Shown: positions 19,362 to 27,910 of the stretch, in pieces
Layout: each line of letters begins with the position of its first letter
How positions within the stretch are numbered: position 1 is the first letter of the stretch
Assembly: GCF_030503435.1 (NCBI RefSeq)
Contig: NZ_JAUKPO010000003.1
Location: forward strand, 1 to 64,000
Length of the DNA: 64,000 bases
From: Rhodocytophaga aerolata
GTDB taxonomy: Bacteria; Bacteroidota; Bacteroidia; Cytophagales; 172606-1
Reading direction: 5' to 3'
The notes under the pieces: generated by a model
Told to the model about the DNA's origin: nothing
Database searches by the model: none
The model's input: only the letters and a program-made list of their open reading frames with translations
Program-made: the position numbers and the translations under genes

Positions 19362-20005
19362 TTGAAAATTAATTGTAGTGTGAAAAGTGATTGTTGGTTA
19401 TAAAATTTTTGGATTTTATTAGTATTCACGCAGAAGTATAGACCCAGCGTTATCAGGAGTGTATTGTTTAAATCCACTGCTTGATGAAGAGCACCAAGGG
19501 CTAGTAACCCGCCGAAAAAAGAAAAATTTTAATAAAAACCATTAAAAAAACCAGTCAATTGAGGATCAATTAATTACATGTAAGAAAAAGGAGTAGATTT
19601 TGAAAAAGTGAAATTTATTAGTTGATGTATTTGCAGAACTTATATAGAATTAGCTGTTATTTAGTGCTGCAAACCCGGTAGAATCTACAGGAAACAGTAA
19701 TTTATTGAGCACCGGTCAGTAGTGAGAACTTATGAGAAGTATTTTAATGGGCGGTTTACTTTTTTTCTGTTTATTTATTAACAAATGTTTTAAAATACTG
19801 CGTTGCTTTCCTGTAAGTGATATAATAGTTCTGGAATGTAAACCTTATTTATCTTATTATTGTAATAAGCTAAGAAGGTATGGATGTTGGCCTGAAAGGA
19901 AATTGAAATAAAAGGCTGCTTTATGCGTTTGGAAAAGGTACCTTTCAAGAAGTCGCATCCGTATAAAAGCTATATAAAATTTTTACGTATACAACCCATC
20001 ATTAA
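19362..20005. other. AT-rich intergenic region between divergent lipoprotein genes
   Basis: This 640-bp stretch holds the promoters of two divergent genes. The only ORF of note is a 59-codon frame at 19732-19911 (plus) that starts with a short hydrophobic run but is Cys-rich and has no clear family; I do not call it a gene. No hairpin, repeat or tRNA was seen. Confidence 0.4.
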
Positions 20006-21199
20006 ATGAATAGAATTGCTTTACTATTTGGTGTATTTGCCCTAGCTACTGCCTGTAAGTCAGGTAAGGATCTGGCTACTGCCAGTAAGGTAAATACTAC
20101 TATTACCACGATTAAACAAGCATATGCCCCCGATAAACGTGTAGCCGTTTTCAAAGTAGAACCTATCCGCAATCAGGGCACTGTATTACTAAGAGGCGAG
20201 ACTAATCTGCCAGAAGCCAAAGACAAACTATTGGCCCAACTACGGACAGATAATGTTCCATATATAGATAGCATTCAGGTGTTGCCTGCCCAGGCTTTAG
20301 GTGCCCAAACGTATGGAGTTGTTTCGGTGTCAGTAGCTAATATCCGTTCGCAGCCAGCCCATTCTGCCGAACTGGCTACACAAGCAACCTTAGGAACACC
20401 AGTAAAGGTGTTAAATAAAAATGGAAGCTGGTATCAGGTACAAACACCAGACAATTATATTTCCTGGGTTGATGAAGGCGGTATTAAACTGATGAATAAA
20501 CAGGAATTTGATACCTGGCAACAGGCTAAAAAAATCATTTACCTGAATATGTATGGCCTTTCCTATAGTGAGCCCAACACAGATACCCAAACTGTTTCCG
20601 ATCTGGTAAGCGGCGATGTATTGTGGCTGAAAGGAGAAAGAGCTGATTTTTATCAGGTAGCCTACCCAGACGGACGGGAAGCATACATTCCTAAGGCATC
20701 GGCACAAGTTTACGAAAGCTGGGTGGCATCGTTAAATCCCACAGAAGAGTCGTTAATTAGTACAGCCAAAAAGCTGATGGGTATTCCTTATTTATGGGGT
20801 GGTACCTCTCTAAAAGGTATGGACTGTAGTGGATTTACTAAAAATGTATACTTTTTGAATGGTCTGGTATTACCCAGGGATGCTTCCCAGCAAGTGCACA
20901 CTGGCAATTTGATAGATACTTCTAATGGATTTGAAGATTTGCGGCCGGGCGATTTAGTGTTTTTTGGCAAGCCTGCTGCCAACGGTGGTACAGAAAAGGT
21001 TACCCATGTTGGCATGTGGATTGGCAACTATGAATACATTCACGCTTCCGGGTCGTCGGGCAAAGTAACGGTTAATAGCTTCGACAAGCAGGCGAAAAAC
21101 TTTAATAGATCCATTTTTGACTCTTTCCTCCGGGCTAAACGCATTCTGAATTCTACTCAGGGAGATATTCTGAAGTTGCAAAGTGCCAAAGTTTATTAA
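20006..21199 (+). CDS. NlpC/P60 family lipoprotein peptidase with SH3 domains
   Basis: A 397-aa lipoprotein (lipobox ATAC, Cys17) that should cleave gamma-D-Glu-diaminopimelate bonds in peptidoglycan. A small N-terminal domain (about 45-95) is followed by two bacterial SH3 modules (about 100-160 and 175-235), one containing VANIRSQP. The C-terminal NlpC/P60 domain has the catalytic Cys274 in GMDCSGF, His334 in THVGMW and a polar third residue at His346 in YIHASG. This is the YkfC/Spr-like layout common in Bacteroidota. It is a single gene with a strong terminator. Confidence 0.92.
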   Translation: MNRIALLFGVFALATACKSGKDLATASKVNTTITTIKQAYAPDKRVAVFKVEPIRNQGTVLLRGETNLPEAKDKLLAQLRTDNVPYIDSIQVLPAQALGAQTYGVVSVSVANIRSQPAHSAELATQATLGTPVKVLNKNGSWYQVQTPDNYISWVDEGGIKLMNKQEFDTWQQAKKIIYLNMYGLSYSEPNTDTQTVSDLVSGDVLWLKGERADFYQVAYPDGREAYIPKASAQVYESWVASLNPTEESLISTAKKLMGIPYLWGGTSLKGMDCSGFTKNVYFLNGLVLPRDASQQVHTGNLIDTSNGFEDLRPGDLVFFGKPAANGGTEKVTHVGMWIGNYEYIHASGSSGKVTVNSFDKQAKNFNRSIFDSFLRAKRILNSTQGDILKLQSAKVY

Positions 21200-21232
21200 T
21201 AGGCTGAAGGTGCATTTACAGGCGTAGAAATT

Positions 21233-21264
21233 AACAAAAGCGGCTTAAGGCCGCTTTTGTTGTT
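21233..21264 (+). terminator. Intrinsic terminator after the NlpC/P60 gene
   Basis: Stem ACAAAAGCGGC / GCCGCTTTTGT with a 5-nt loop and a T-rich tail, about 35 bp after the stop at 21199. Confidence 0.85.
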
Positions 21265-21345
21265 TAGTGTGGTTCTACGTTCAGAAACTCGATTCACCAG
21301 TTTTATAGGCCGGTGTTTATGGTAGCTATATCTGCCAACTCATTG

Positions 21346-22683
21346 CTAATACCGTTCATGCAATGTCTGTAAAATAGTTGTCATCTCTTTTCGTATGTCG
21401 GAAGACGGGCGTACCATGTTATTGTGCATAAAGCTAAAAATAAGCACCGTTCCTTTTTTAGTTAGCAGGTAGCCACTCAAACAATGTACATTGGATAAAG
21501 AGCCTGTTTTGGCATACACATACGGCTGCCCGGTAGCGGTAGCATACCAGTTTTTAAGGGTGCCCGATTGCCCGCCAGCAGGAAAAAGCGAAAACAACCT
21601 TTGCTGAGGTATTTGTTTGTACATTTTTTCCAGCAGTTTAACAATGCTTGCCGGTGTAAACAAGTTGTAACGAGATAGCCCGGAACCGTCCCGCCAGATG
21701 GGTTTATGAGGCAGATCCTGTAAAAGGGTTTCCCGGGCAAATTCTATGGTTTTTTCAGACTCTAAGGTATCCCATTTGGTGGAAGCACATAGCAATAAGA
21801 GTTGCTCCGCCAGAAAATTGTCACTTTCCTGCATCATTCTTTTATACAAGGTGTCGGCAGGCAAACTATATAAGGTATGTACTTCTCCTGTTACGGATGG
21901 TTTATTCAGCAGGGTAATATTTTTGTGCAGGGTATCACTAAGCAGTTGAAGCAGCAGGCTGGGAGAATATTTGTAAGGAATATCTTTCGTAAAACTAAGC
22001 TGCGAAGCATTCGGATAATAGGTAAATAGGTTTTCTGAGAGGTCTCGTTGGATGATATCAGCTTTATAAGGCCGGATAGAGTCTTGTATGAGATAGCGGG
22101 AAAAAAAAGAAGGGTATGGTACTATTTGCTTCACACTATCTACAGCAAAACGCACAATGTTGCCATACACGGGAAAAGCTGATTTCTCTGGCTGGTAATA
22201 ATCATTGTAATCGTCCCAGGCCCAGCCAGGACCAAAAGGCCTCCCTTGGTAAGTCGATACATAGTACAAGGTTGTATCTGCCCTCTTGCAAAGAAACTGA
22301 TAGGCTTTTGTGCTTTTTAAGTCCGGATGCAGAAAAGATGGGTCGCCAGTTCCCCAAAAAATTAAAGAATCATTTTTGAGTGTATATTGCAATGCAGGAA
22401 TAGAATCGCCAAGAATTTGTAGAGAAGTATATAAAGTGAATAACTTTGTATTGGAGGCTGGTGTGAAATATTTATCCGCCTGCCGTGCATATACCATATG
22501 CTGCTTGGAAGGGTCGTATAGAGCAAATCCCGTAAAATGGGAAGAAAATACAGCCGAGGTATTTATTGTTTTGTGAAGCCTTCTGGCAATACGCTTATAC
22601 GGGGAGGAAATACAAGCTATATGGCTAAACACAAGCAGGTATAGTACAGTTCTACAAGAGAAATACAGTAATTTTACAGCCAT
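21346..22683 (-). CDS. dacB: D-alanyl-D-alanine carboxypeptidase/endopeptidase, S13 (PBP4 type), lipoprotein
   Basis: A 445-aa penicillin-binding protein that trims or cleaves peptidoglycan cross-links in the periplasm. It has a lipobox-like FSHIAC near residue 24, the SxxK nucleophile motif in SNTK (Ser77-Lys80), the second motif in DGSGLSRYN and the KTG motif in YAKTGSLSN. It is shorter than the E. coli enzyme because the inserted domain between SxxK and SxN is small. It is divergent from the M14 peptidase gene at 22776. A second S13 paralogue lies at 27909. Confidence 0.88.
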   Translation of the reverse strand: MAVKLLYFSCRTVLYLLVFSHIACISSPYKRIARRLHKTINTSAVFSSHFTGFALYDPSKQHMVYARQADKYFTPASNTKLFTLYTSLQILGDSIPALQYTLKNDSLIFWGTGDPSFLHPDLKSTKAYQFLCKRADTTLYYVSTYQGRPFGPGWAWDDYNDYYQPEKSAFPVYGNIVRFAVDSVKQIVPYPSFFSRYLIQDSIRPYKADIIQRDLSENLFTYYPNASQLSFTKDIPYKYSPSLLLQLLSDTLHKNITLLNKPSVTGEVHTLYSLPADTLYKRMMQESDNFLAEQLLLLCASTKWDTLESEKTIEFARETLLQDLPHKPIWRDGSGLSRYNLFTPASIVKLLEKMYKQIPQQRLFSLFPAGGQSGTLKNWYATATGQPYVYAKTGSLSNVHCLSGYLLTKKGTVLIFSFMHNNMVRPSSDIRKEMTTILQTLHERY

Positions 22684-22775
22684 ACAACGTTAGTTAATTA
22701 CAACTTTACAGGTTTATAGTTCCTGCTTGGTCCGGATAATAGTTTCCATTCGTCAAATTATTAAATAATTCCTTA

Positions 22776-24320
22776 ATGCGTATGTATACTTCCTTTAAAA
22801 AATATTCCCTTATTTATACATACCTCTATAGTATATTTTATATGAGTTTTATTTCCTGTGAGCCTGGCCGTACAACCGACAAAAAAGCCAATGTTGTGCC
22901 GGCAACGCTCACATCAAGCCCAGTATCCGATAAGTTTCATGAGTTACATGAGCAGTACAAAGAAACAAGTATTACCAACCGCCGGTTTAAACATGCCGAT
23001 GTTGTACGCCTGCTGGAAGAATTACAAACAGATAACCGGTTTGATGTAAAAAAAATAGGCCAATCTTATGAAAACAGAGACATATATCTGGTAAAAATTG
23101 GTACTGGTAAAACTACCGTATTAATGTGGTCGCAGATGCACGGCGATGAGCCAACAGCCACCATGGCCTTAATGGATATATTTAACTACCTGCGCCAGAC
23201 AAGCACAGCAGACAAAGAACGTGATGAAATACTAAAACAGATTACACTATATGTAATACCCATGCTAAACCCAGATGGCGCAGAAGTATACAAGCGCCGC
23301 AATGCCCTGGACGTAGACCTAAACCGGGATGCCATAAGCCTGCAATCACCAGAGTCCCGGTTGTTAAAAAGTGTACGCGACAGCCTGAAACCTGAATTTG
23401 GATTTAATTTGCATGACCAGAATACCAGGTACACGGCTGGTAAAAATGGAAATCCGGCTACTATTTCTTTTTTGGCTCCTCCCTATAATTATGCAAAATC
23501 AGTGAACGAAGTACGGGGCAATGCCATGAAGTTGATCGTAAGGCTGAACAAAACGCTGCAATTATATATTCCTAATCAGGTAGCAAAATATTCCGATGAA
23601 CACGAACCACGGGCTTTCGGCGACAACATACAGAAATGGGGCACCAGTGTAGTATTAATAGAATCTGGCGGATATAAGAATGACCCGGAAAAACAATATA
23701 TCCGGAAACTGAATTTTGTGGCATTGCTCACGGCTATGCAATCTATTGCTACACAATCATATGCCAGAGAATCTATTGAGCCTTATTATGAAATACCACA
23801 AAATGAAAGATATCTGTATGATCTGGTAATCCGGAATGTAGAAGTGCCCAGAAATTCTAGTTCTTATAAGGCAGATATAGGGATAAACCGTTATGAAACG
23901 ACAATTGAACCCTATACAAACTTTTATTACCGGAGCCTGGTAGAAGAAATTGGGGATATGTCGGTAAATTATGGCTACCAGGAACTGGATGCTACTGGTA
24001 TGCGTCTAGTTCCAGGAAAAGTATACCCTAAAGAAGTTAAGAATGTGACAGCCTTAAAAACTCTGGATGTAAAAAAGCTCTTGCAGCAAGGCTATACGCA
24101 TGTACGGCTGAGTAATTATTTGCCGCCTGAGCAGTTTACGAACTTACCCATTAATATATTATCTGGCAAGAAAATACCAAACAACGACCTAATACTCAAC
24201 CGGGCTCCCAATTTTGTGCTGGAACAGAATGGTGAAGTCCGGTACGCGGTTATAAATGGGTTTGTATATGATGTGCAGGCAGACAAAAATGGAGTAATTA
24301 ATGCTTTAGTAAATCAATAA
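22776..24320 (+). CDS. M14-family zinc carboxypeptidase
   Basis: A 514-aa secreted peptidase, probably a lipoprotein (SFISC near residue 28). The zinc ligands are in MHGDEPT (His122, Glu125) and NLHDQ, the substrate-carboxylate arginine is in VDLNRDA, and the general-base glutamate is probably in VLIESGGY. After the M14 core (about 70-330) comes a ~180-residue C-terminal domain with no motif that I recognise. It starts 93 bp from the divergent S13 gene and is followed by kptA 23 bp downstream, so M14 and kptA may share a transcript. Confidence 0.85.
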   Translation: MRMYTSFKKYSLIYTYLYSIFYMSFISCEPGRTTDKKANVVPATLTSSPVSDKFHELHEQYKETSITNRRFKHADVVRLLEELQTDNRFDVKKIGQSYENRDIYLVKIGTGKTTVLMWSQMHGDEPTATMALMDIFNYLRQTSTADKERDEILKQITLYVIPMLNPDGAEVYKRRNALDVDLNRDAISLQSPESRLLKSVRDSLKPEFGFNLHDQNTRYTAGKNGNPATISFLAPPYNYAKSVNEVRGNAMKLIVRLNKTLQLYIPNQVAKYSDEHEPRAFGDNIQKWGTSVVLIESGGYKNDPEKQYIRKLNFVALLTAMQSIATQSYARESIEPYYEIPQNERYLYDLVIRNVEVPRNSSSYKADIGINRYETTIEPYTNFYYRSLVEEIGDMSVNYGYQELDATGMRLVPGKVYPKEVKNVTALKTLDVKKLLQQGYTHVRLSNYLPPEQFTNLPINILSGKKIPNNDLILNRAPNFVLEQNGEVRYAVINGFVYDVQADKNGVINALVNQ

Positions 24321-24343
24321 ATAGGTTAGTTTTTTTGAAAGAA

Positions 24344-24901
24344 ATGATTAATGAACAGGAAAATACCAGAATCAGCAAGTTATTAAGCCTGGTATTGCGG
24401 CATCAGCCAGAGCATATTGGCATTGAACTAGACGAGCATGGCTGGACAGATGTAAACACGTTGATAGCAAAATCACAGAAAAAAGGCGTAAACCTGACTC
24501 CCGGCATTCTGAAGTATGTAGTAAATACCAATGTTAAAAAACGGTTTGCCTTCAACAATGACCTAACAAAGATCAGAGCCAGCCAGGGACATTCGGTAGA
24601 AGTAGATCTACTGTATACTCCACAAATACCGCCTGTCTTATTGTATCATGGCACTGGAACACAGTCCGTAAATAGCATACTCCAAAACGGATTGCAGAAA
24701 ATGACCCGGCACCATGTACATCTGAGTGCCGATCAGGATACGGCCATAAAAGTTGGACGGCGGCATGGCAAACCTGCTGTATTATGTATTGATGCCAAAC
24801 AGATGGCCGGTCAAGGGTACACTTTTTTTCAGTCAGCTAATGGGGTATGGCTTACAGAGCATGTGCCTGCCAAGTATATTTCTCTGGCAACGGGAGAGTA
24901 A
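24344..24901 (+). CDS. kptA: RNA 2'-phosphotransferase (Tpt1/KptA family)
   Basis: A 185-aa enzyme that moves an internal 2'-phosphate from RNA to NAD+, giving ADP-ribose 1'',2''-cyclic phosphate. The N-terminal half is the winged-helix RNA-binding lobe (SKLLSLVLRHQPEHIGI, DEHGWTDV). The C-terminal lobe is the ADP-ribosyl-transfer fold with LYHGTG, HVHLS and the GRRHGKP segment. Length is normal. A TTG three codons upstream is open; the ATG at 24344 is preferred. No RNA ligase or other tRNA-splicing gene is next to it, and bacterial KptA substrates are largely unknown. Confidence 0.93.
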   Translation: MINEQENTRISKLLSLVLRHQPEHIGIELDEHGWTDVNTLIAKSQKKGVNLTPGILKYVVNTNVKKRFAFNNDLTKIRASQGHSVEVDLLYTPQIPPVLLYHGTGTQSVNSILQNGLQKMTRHHVHLSADQDTAIKVGRRHGKPAVLCIDAKQMAGQGYTFFQSANGVWLTEHVPAKYISLATGE

Positions 24902-24926
24902 AACATGTGCTAAAATTTTGGTACAC

Positions 24927-24962
24927 AAAAAAACCTGTATTGAAAACAATACAGGTTTTTTA
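24927..24962 (+). terminator. Intrinsic terminator after kptA
   Basis: Perfect stem AAAAAACCTGTATTG / CAATACAGGTTTTTT with an AAAA loop, 26 bp past the kptA stop. It can work on both strands and separates kptA from the convergent DUF892 gene. Confidence 0.9.
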
Positions 24963-25027
24963 AGTTTGAGTAAGAAGTTTATGTCGGTATAAACCTCTAC
25001 TTTTTTAACCCCTTATTAAAAGTAATC

Positions 25028-25858
25028 TTATAAATTAGCTGGTGAACCAAAATCATTATAGCCTGTTGAAGACGGGCGGTTATAATTTGGTGTTACATAA
25101 GTTTCTGTATCCGATCTTTGAGAGGAATAATCAGAAGACTTATCTTTTTTAAATGTGTTATTAAATTGATCTCCTATTTGTCCGCCAAATTTATTGGCTT
25201 TGTTGGTAATAAACCGACGGGAATCTGCCCCACTGGATGGAGCCAGCAACATGCCAGCCGCTATACCAGCTGCCGCACCTATGAGTAACGAAACAATAGA
25301 AAAGCCAATACCGCTGGCTGATTCATAATCGTAACTATCATCTCCGTTGTTTTGATCATACTGATATGACCGGTACGCATCACTATTAACAAAGCTCTTA
25401 GCCAGAGTAGTTAGCAGTTTGTCTGTTCTCTTTTCTTCTTCCAGTGAAGTAGTAAGTAATTGCAGTGCCTGCCGTTCGCCTAACATTTTGGCATACGTAG
25501 CCACCGTACCATAATTAGCTATTTCATAATGTTCAATTTTCTGGGCAGCTCCAATTAATCCGGCATCTCTCACATCTGCATCTCCTCCTGCGCTAATCAT
25601 TTCCTGACCCTCTTTAATTAGTCCCAGCGTAGCTTCGCAAGTTTCGCCTTTAGGGCTCTGACCCAATGCATCAAAAATCTGTTCCAGCCTTCTTATTTGT
25701 TCCTGAGTTTCAGATTCATGTCTTTCAAAAGCTCTTTTCAATTGCGGATGTTGTGCTGCTTCAGCCATTTGTGGCAAAGCTTTTAAAATCCGGCTTTCTG
25801 AATCGTAGATGTCTCTCAATTGAGTGACATACAGCTTTTTAAGGGTTTCTAATTTCAT
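25028..25858 (-). CDS. DUF892 (YciE/YciF ferritin-like) protein fused to a YtxH domain
   Basis: A 276-aa protein starting MKLETLKKLYVTQLRDIYDSE, the exact opening of DUF892 proteins. The ferritin-like four-helix bundle spans about residues 1-160 and carries Glu/His positions (ALPQMAEAA, FERHESET, QKIEHYEIANYG) able to bind a di-iron site. After a short linker a Gly/Ala-rich segment (about 205-235, LLIGAAAGIAAGMLLAPSSG) matches the YtxH family and probably anchors the protein in a membrane. The tail is Ser/Tyr/Asn rich and disordered. The open frame extends 73 codons upstream, but that part is AT-rich intergenic sequence. DUF892 proteins are linked to osmotic, oxidative and desiccation stress. 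Confidence 0.85.
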   Translation of the reverse strand: MKLETLKKLYVTQLRDIYDSESRILKALPQMAEAAQHPQLKRAFERHESETQEQIRRLEQIFDALGQSPKGETCEATLGLIKEGQEMISAGGDADVRDAGLIGAAQKIEHYEIANYGTVATYAKMLGERQALQLLTTSLEEEKRTDKLLTTLAKSFVNSDAYRSYQYDQNNGDDSYDYESASGIGFSIVSLLIGAAAGIAAGMLLAPSSGADSRRFITNKANKFGGQIGDQFNNTFKKDKSSDYSSQRSDTETYVTPNYNRPSSTGYNDFGSPANL

Positions 25859-26236
25859 AGTGGTTTGTGTTATCTGGTTTAAATAATATTTATACGAATG
25901 CCTTTGAAAAAAGATATAAATAAATTGATCCATTTTTATAATCAATTGAACGATACATAGATAAATTTTTTTACCATAGAGCATAACGTTATGGCTAAAA
26001 TATGCGTGCTCTTTACAGGGTAAGCAGTGTCCATTATATCTGCTAATACCCATGCACAGATGGCAATTTGTCAGCAATGCTACCTGATTAGGTAAATATG
26101 GCTAGCTTTGTAGGTTACTATATAATTTGCATGAAAATTGTACCATGTGAGAATTAACTAATAATACCTGTCTCATTCTTATATTTTTTATTTAAAATAG
26201 CGGGTTAGATTATCTACCTATCAAGGAATTACTTAG

Positions 26237-27844
26237 ATGAAATCAACTGCTTTGTTTTATATTCTTTTTGTATTTGCCTGTATTTTTTCAACTTCCCAGC
26301 TATACGCCCAGTCAGAAGCCCAAGCCCAAACCGGGAGCCAGACACAAGCAAATGATTCCAGTGCGTTGCAAATTCAGCTGGCTGTACAGCCCGGTTGGAG
26401 CCATATACAGGAAGGACAGAAAATAGAGTTTGCCCTAACCACTACTGGCGGTACAGGCAACACAGTAACGTATGCCTTAGTACATGGCAAAACAGACAGT
26501 ATGCAACTGGATTCTACTGGCCGCTTTACCTGGATACCGGGTTTTGATTTTGTAGACCGCCTCACCCCCAACCGCACGATACAAGTACTATTTGAAGCCA
26601 GAAACGAAAACAATGAATTTGCCAGCAAAGAAGTAGAATTCCGCGTATGGCATGTAAACCGCCCGCCGCAGGTAGAAGATCTTAAACCATTTTATGTACG
26701 CTACAATGTCGTAAATACTTATACAATAGATGCTACCATGGTAAAAGATGCGGACAATGATCCATTGGTATTTGTTTCCATTCCCGACCAGATGCCAGAA
26801 GGCGCTAAGCTGACTGCGCAGGGCGAGTTTACCTGGAAGCCGTCGGTTACGCAGTATAACCAGCTGAAAACGAAACCGCTGACTATTGAATTTTATGTGG
26901 AAGACCAACCCGCTAAAACCCGTACCAAAGGCCGTTTCAAGATTGAAGCCACCCAGATGGACCTTGCACCCGAAATTTCTGTAGTGCCTAAAACTACAGC
27001 CATCCGCTATAACGAAAATGCAGCCGTAAACCTGCGTTTCTACCTATCTGATCCGAATGGAGATAATGACATTGCTACGTTTAATTTTGTTTCTGAAAAT
27101 CCGGCCGTACCGAAAAGCGCTCTGGTGCAAAATACGCCCAATCAGTATGAGTTTATCTGGACTCCGGGCTACGACTTTGTAAAAGATCCTCTGGACTCTC
27201 TCAGCTTCGATATTAGCTTTTTTGTGATTGACAAATCTCAGAAACGGGATGAGAAAACAGTGCAGGTAACCATTGTGAATACGGTAAATGAAGAAGAAAA
27301 AGACCGTAAGTTTTACACCGAATACCGGACAAGCCTGGTAAGAGCCTGGGATTTGCTTGAGCAGTTAAAAGACACTGAAAAAGACCTGAAAAAGAAGTTT
27401 AACCAGGCAAGAAAGGGCAAAAAAGGCCGGTCGGTTGTAAATGCTTCGCTGGGAGCTGCCTCGGGTTTGTCACCAGTAGTTATTCAGGCACCTACCACAC
27501 AAAAGATTGTTTCTACCGTAGGGGGTACTACCGTAATGACGATGGGTACATTAGAGGCTACAGAAGTAATAGGCCGCTCCACCAAAGACCTTCTAGATAG
27601 GGTAAATTATGTAATGGAAAAACGCCATGAGATACAGACAAAGGGCGATATTTTTGCCCGGAAATATGCCTTAAAATCGTCGCGCCGCCGCCCGGAATTT
27701 ATAAAAGACCTGGATGATTTTGTAGCGGCTATGAATCTGAAAGGCTTAGTAGCTCTGGAATTAGATGCCGGTTGGGAAAATAAGCAGAAAGCAACCGATG
27801 CCCAGATTAGCAAAACCTTTAAAGATTTTAATGGGGAGAACTAA
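26237..27844 (+). CDS. Secreted protein with cadherin-like Ig repeats and a helical C-terminal domain, function unknown
   Basis: A 535-aa protein with a signal peptide (cleavage after QLYAQ, about residue 25) and a Gln/Ala/Ser-rich linker. Three Ig/cadherin-like units follow (about 50-145, 150-250 and 255-350). Each ends with a repeated GxFTWxP or YEFIWTPGYDFV element, and each contains a Dx(D/N)xDP/xxN loop that could bind calcium (DADNDPL, DPNGDND). The C-terminal third (about 355-535) is helical and basic, with KDTEKDLKKKF and a hydrophobic Gly/Thr/Val-rich patch. No enzyme motif is seen. The upstream 26078-26236 region should hold its promoter. Confidence 0.65.
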   Translation: MKSTALFYILFVFACIFSTSQLYAQSEAQAQTGSQTQANDSSALQIQLAVQPGWSHIQEGQKIEFALTTTGGTGNTVTYALVHGKTDSMQLDSTGRFTWIPGFDFVDRLTPNRTIQVLFEARNENNEFASKEVEFRVWHVNRPPQVEDLKPFYVRYNVVNTYTIDATMVKDADNDPLVFVSIPDQMPEGAKLTAQGEFTWKPSVTQYNQLKTKPLTIEFYVEDQPAKTRTKGRFKIEATQMDLAPEISVVPKTTAIRYNENAAVNLRFYLSDPNGDNDIATFNFVSENPAVPKSALVQNTPNQYEFIWTPGYDFVKDPLDSLSFDISFFVIDKSQKRDEKTVQVTIVNTVNEEEKDRKFYTEYRTSLVRAWDLLEQLKDTEKDLKKKFNQARKGKKGRSVVNASLGAASGLSPVVIQAPTTQKIVSTVGGTTVMTMGTLEATEVIGRSTKDLLDRVNYVMEKRHEIQTKGDIFARKYALKSSRRRPEFIKDLDDFVAAMNLKGLVALELDAGWENKQKATDAQISKTFKDFNGEN

Positions 27845-27875
27845 TGAGGAGTTGAGTCTTATAGTAATTTTGTTA

Positions 27876-27910
27876 TGTGCCGGTACTTGCAAGTACCGGC
27901 ACATTTTTTT
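27876..27910 (+). terminator. Intrinsic terminator with perfect palindrome
   Basis: GTGCCGGTACTTG is followed at once by its exact complement CAAGTACCGGCAC, then TTTTTTT. It ends the 26237 gene, and the T-run overlaps the stop codon of the convergent S13 gene. Confidence 0.9.

Noticed and set aside
19732-19911. 59-codon ORF (MRSILMGG...) in the gap before the NlpC/P60 gene
   Set aside because: It has a hydrophobic start, but it is Cys-rich, AT-biased and has no promoter or family support.
25859-26077. 73-codon N-terminal extension of the DUF892 gene
   Set aside because: It covers AT-rich intergenic DNA and lacks family similarity; MKLETLKK is the family start.
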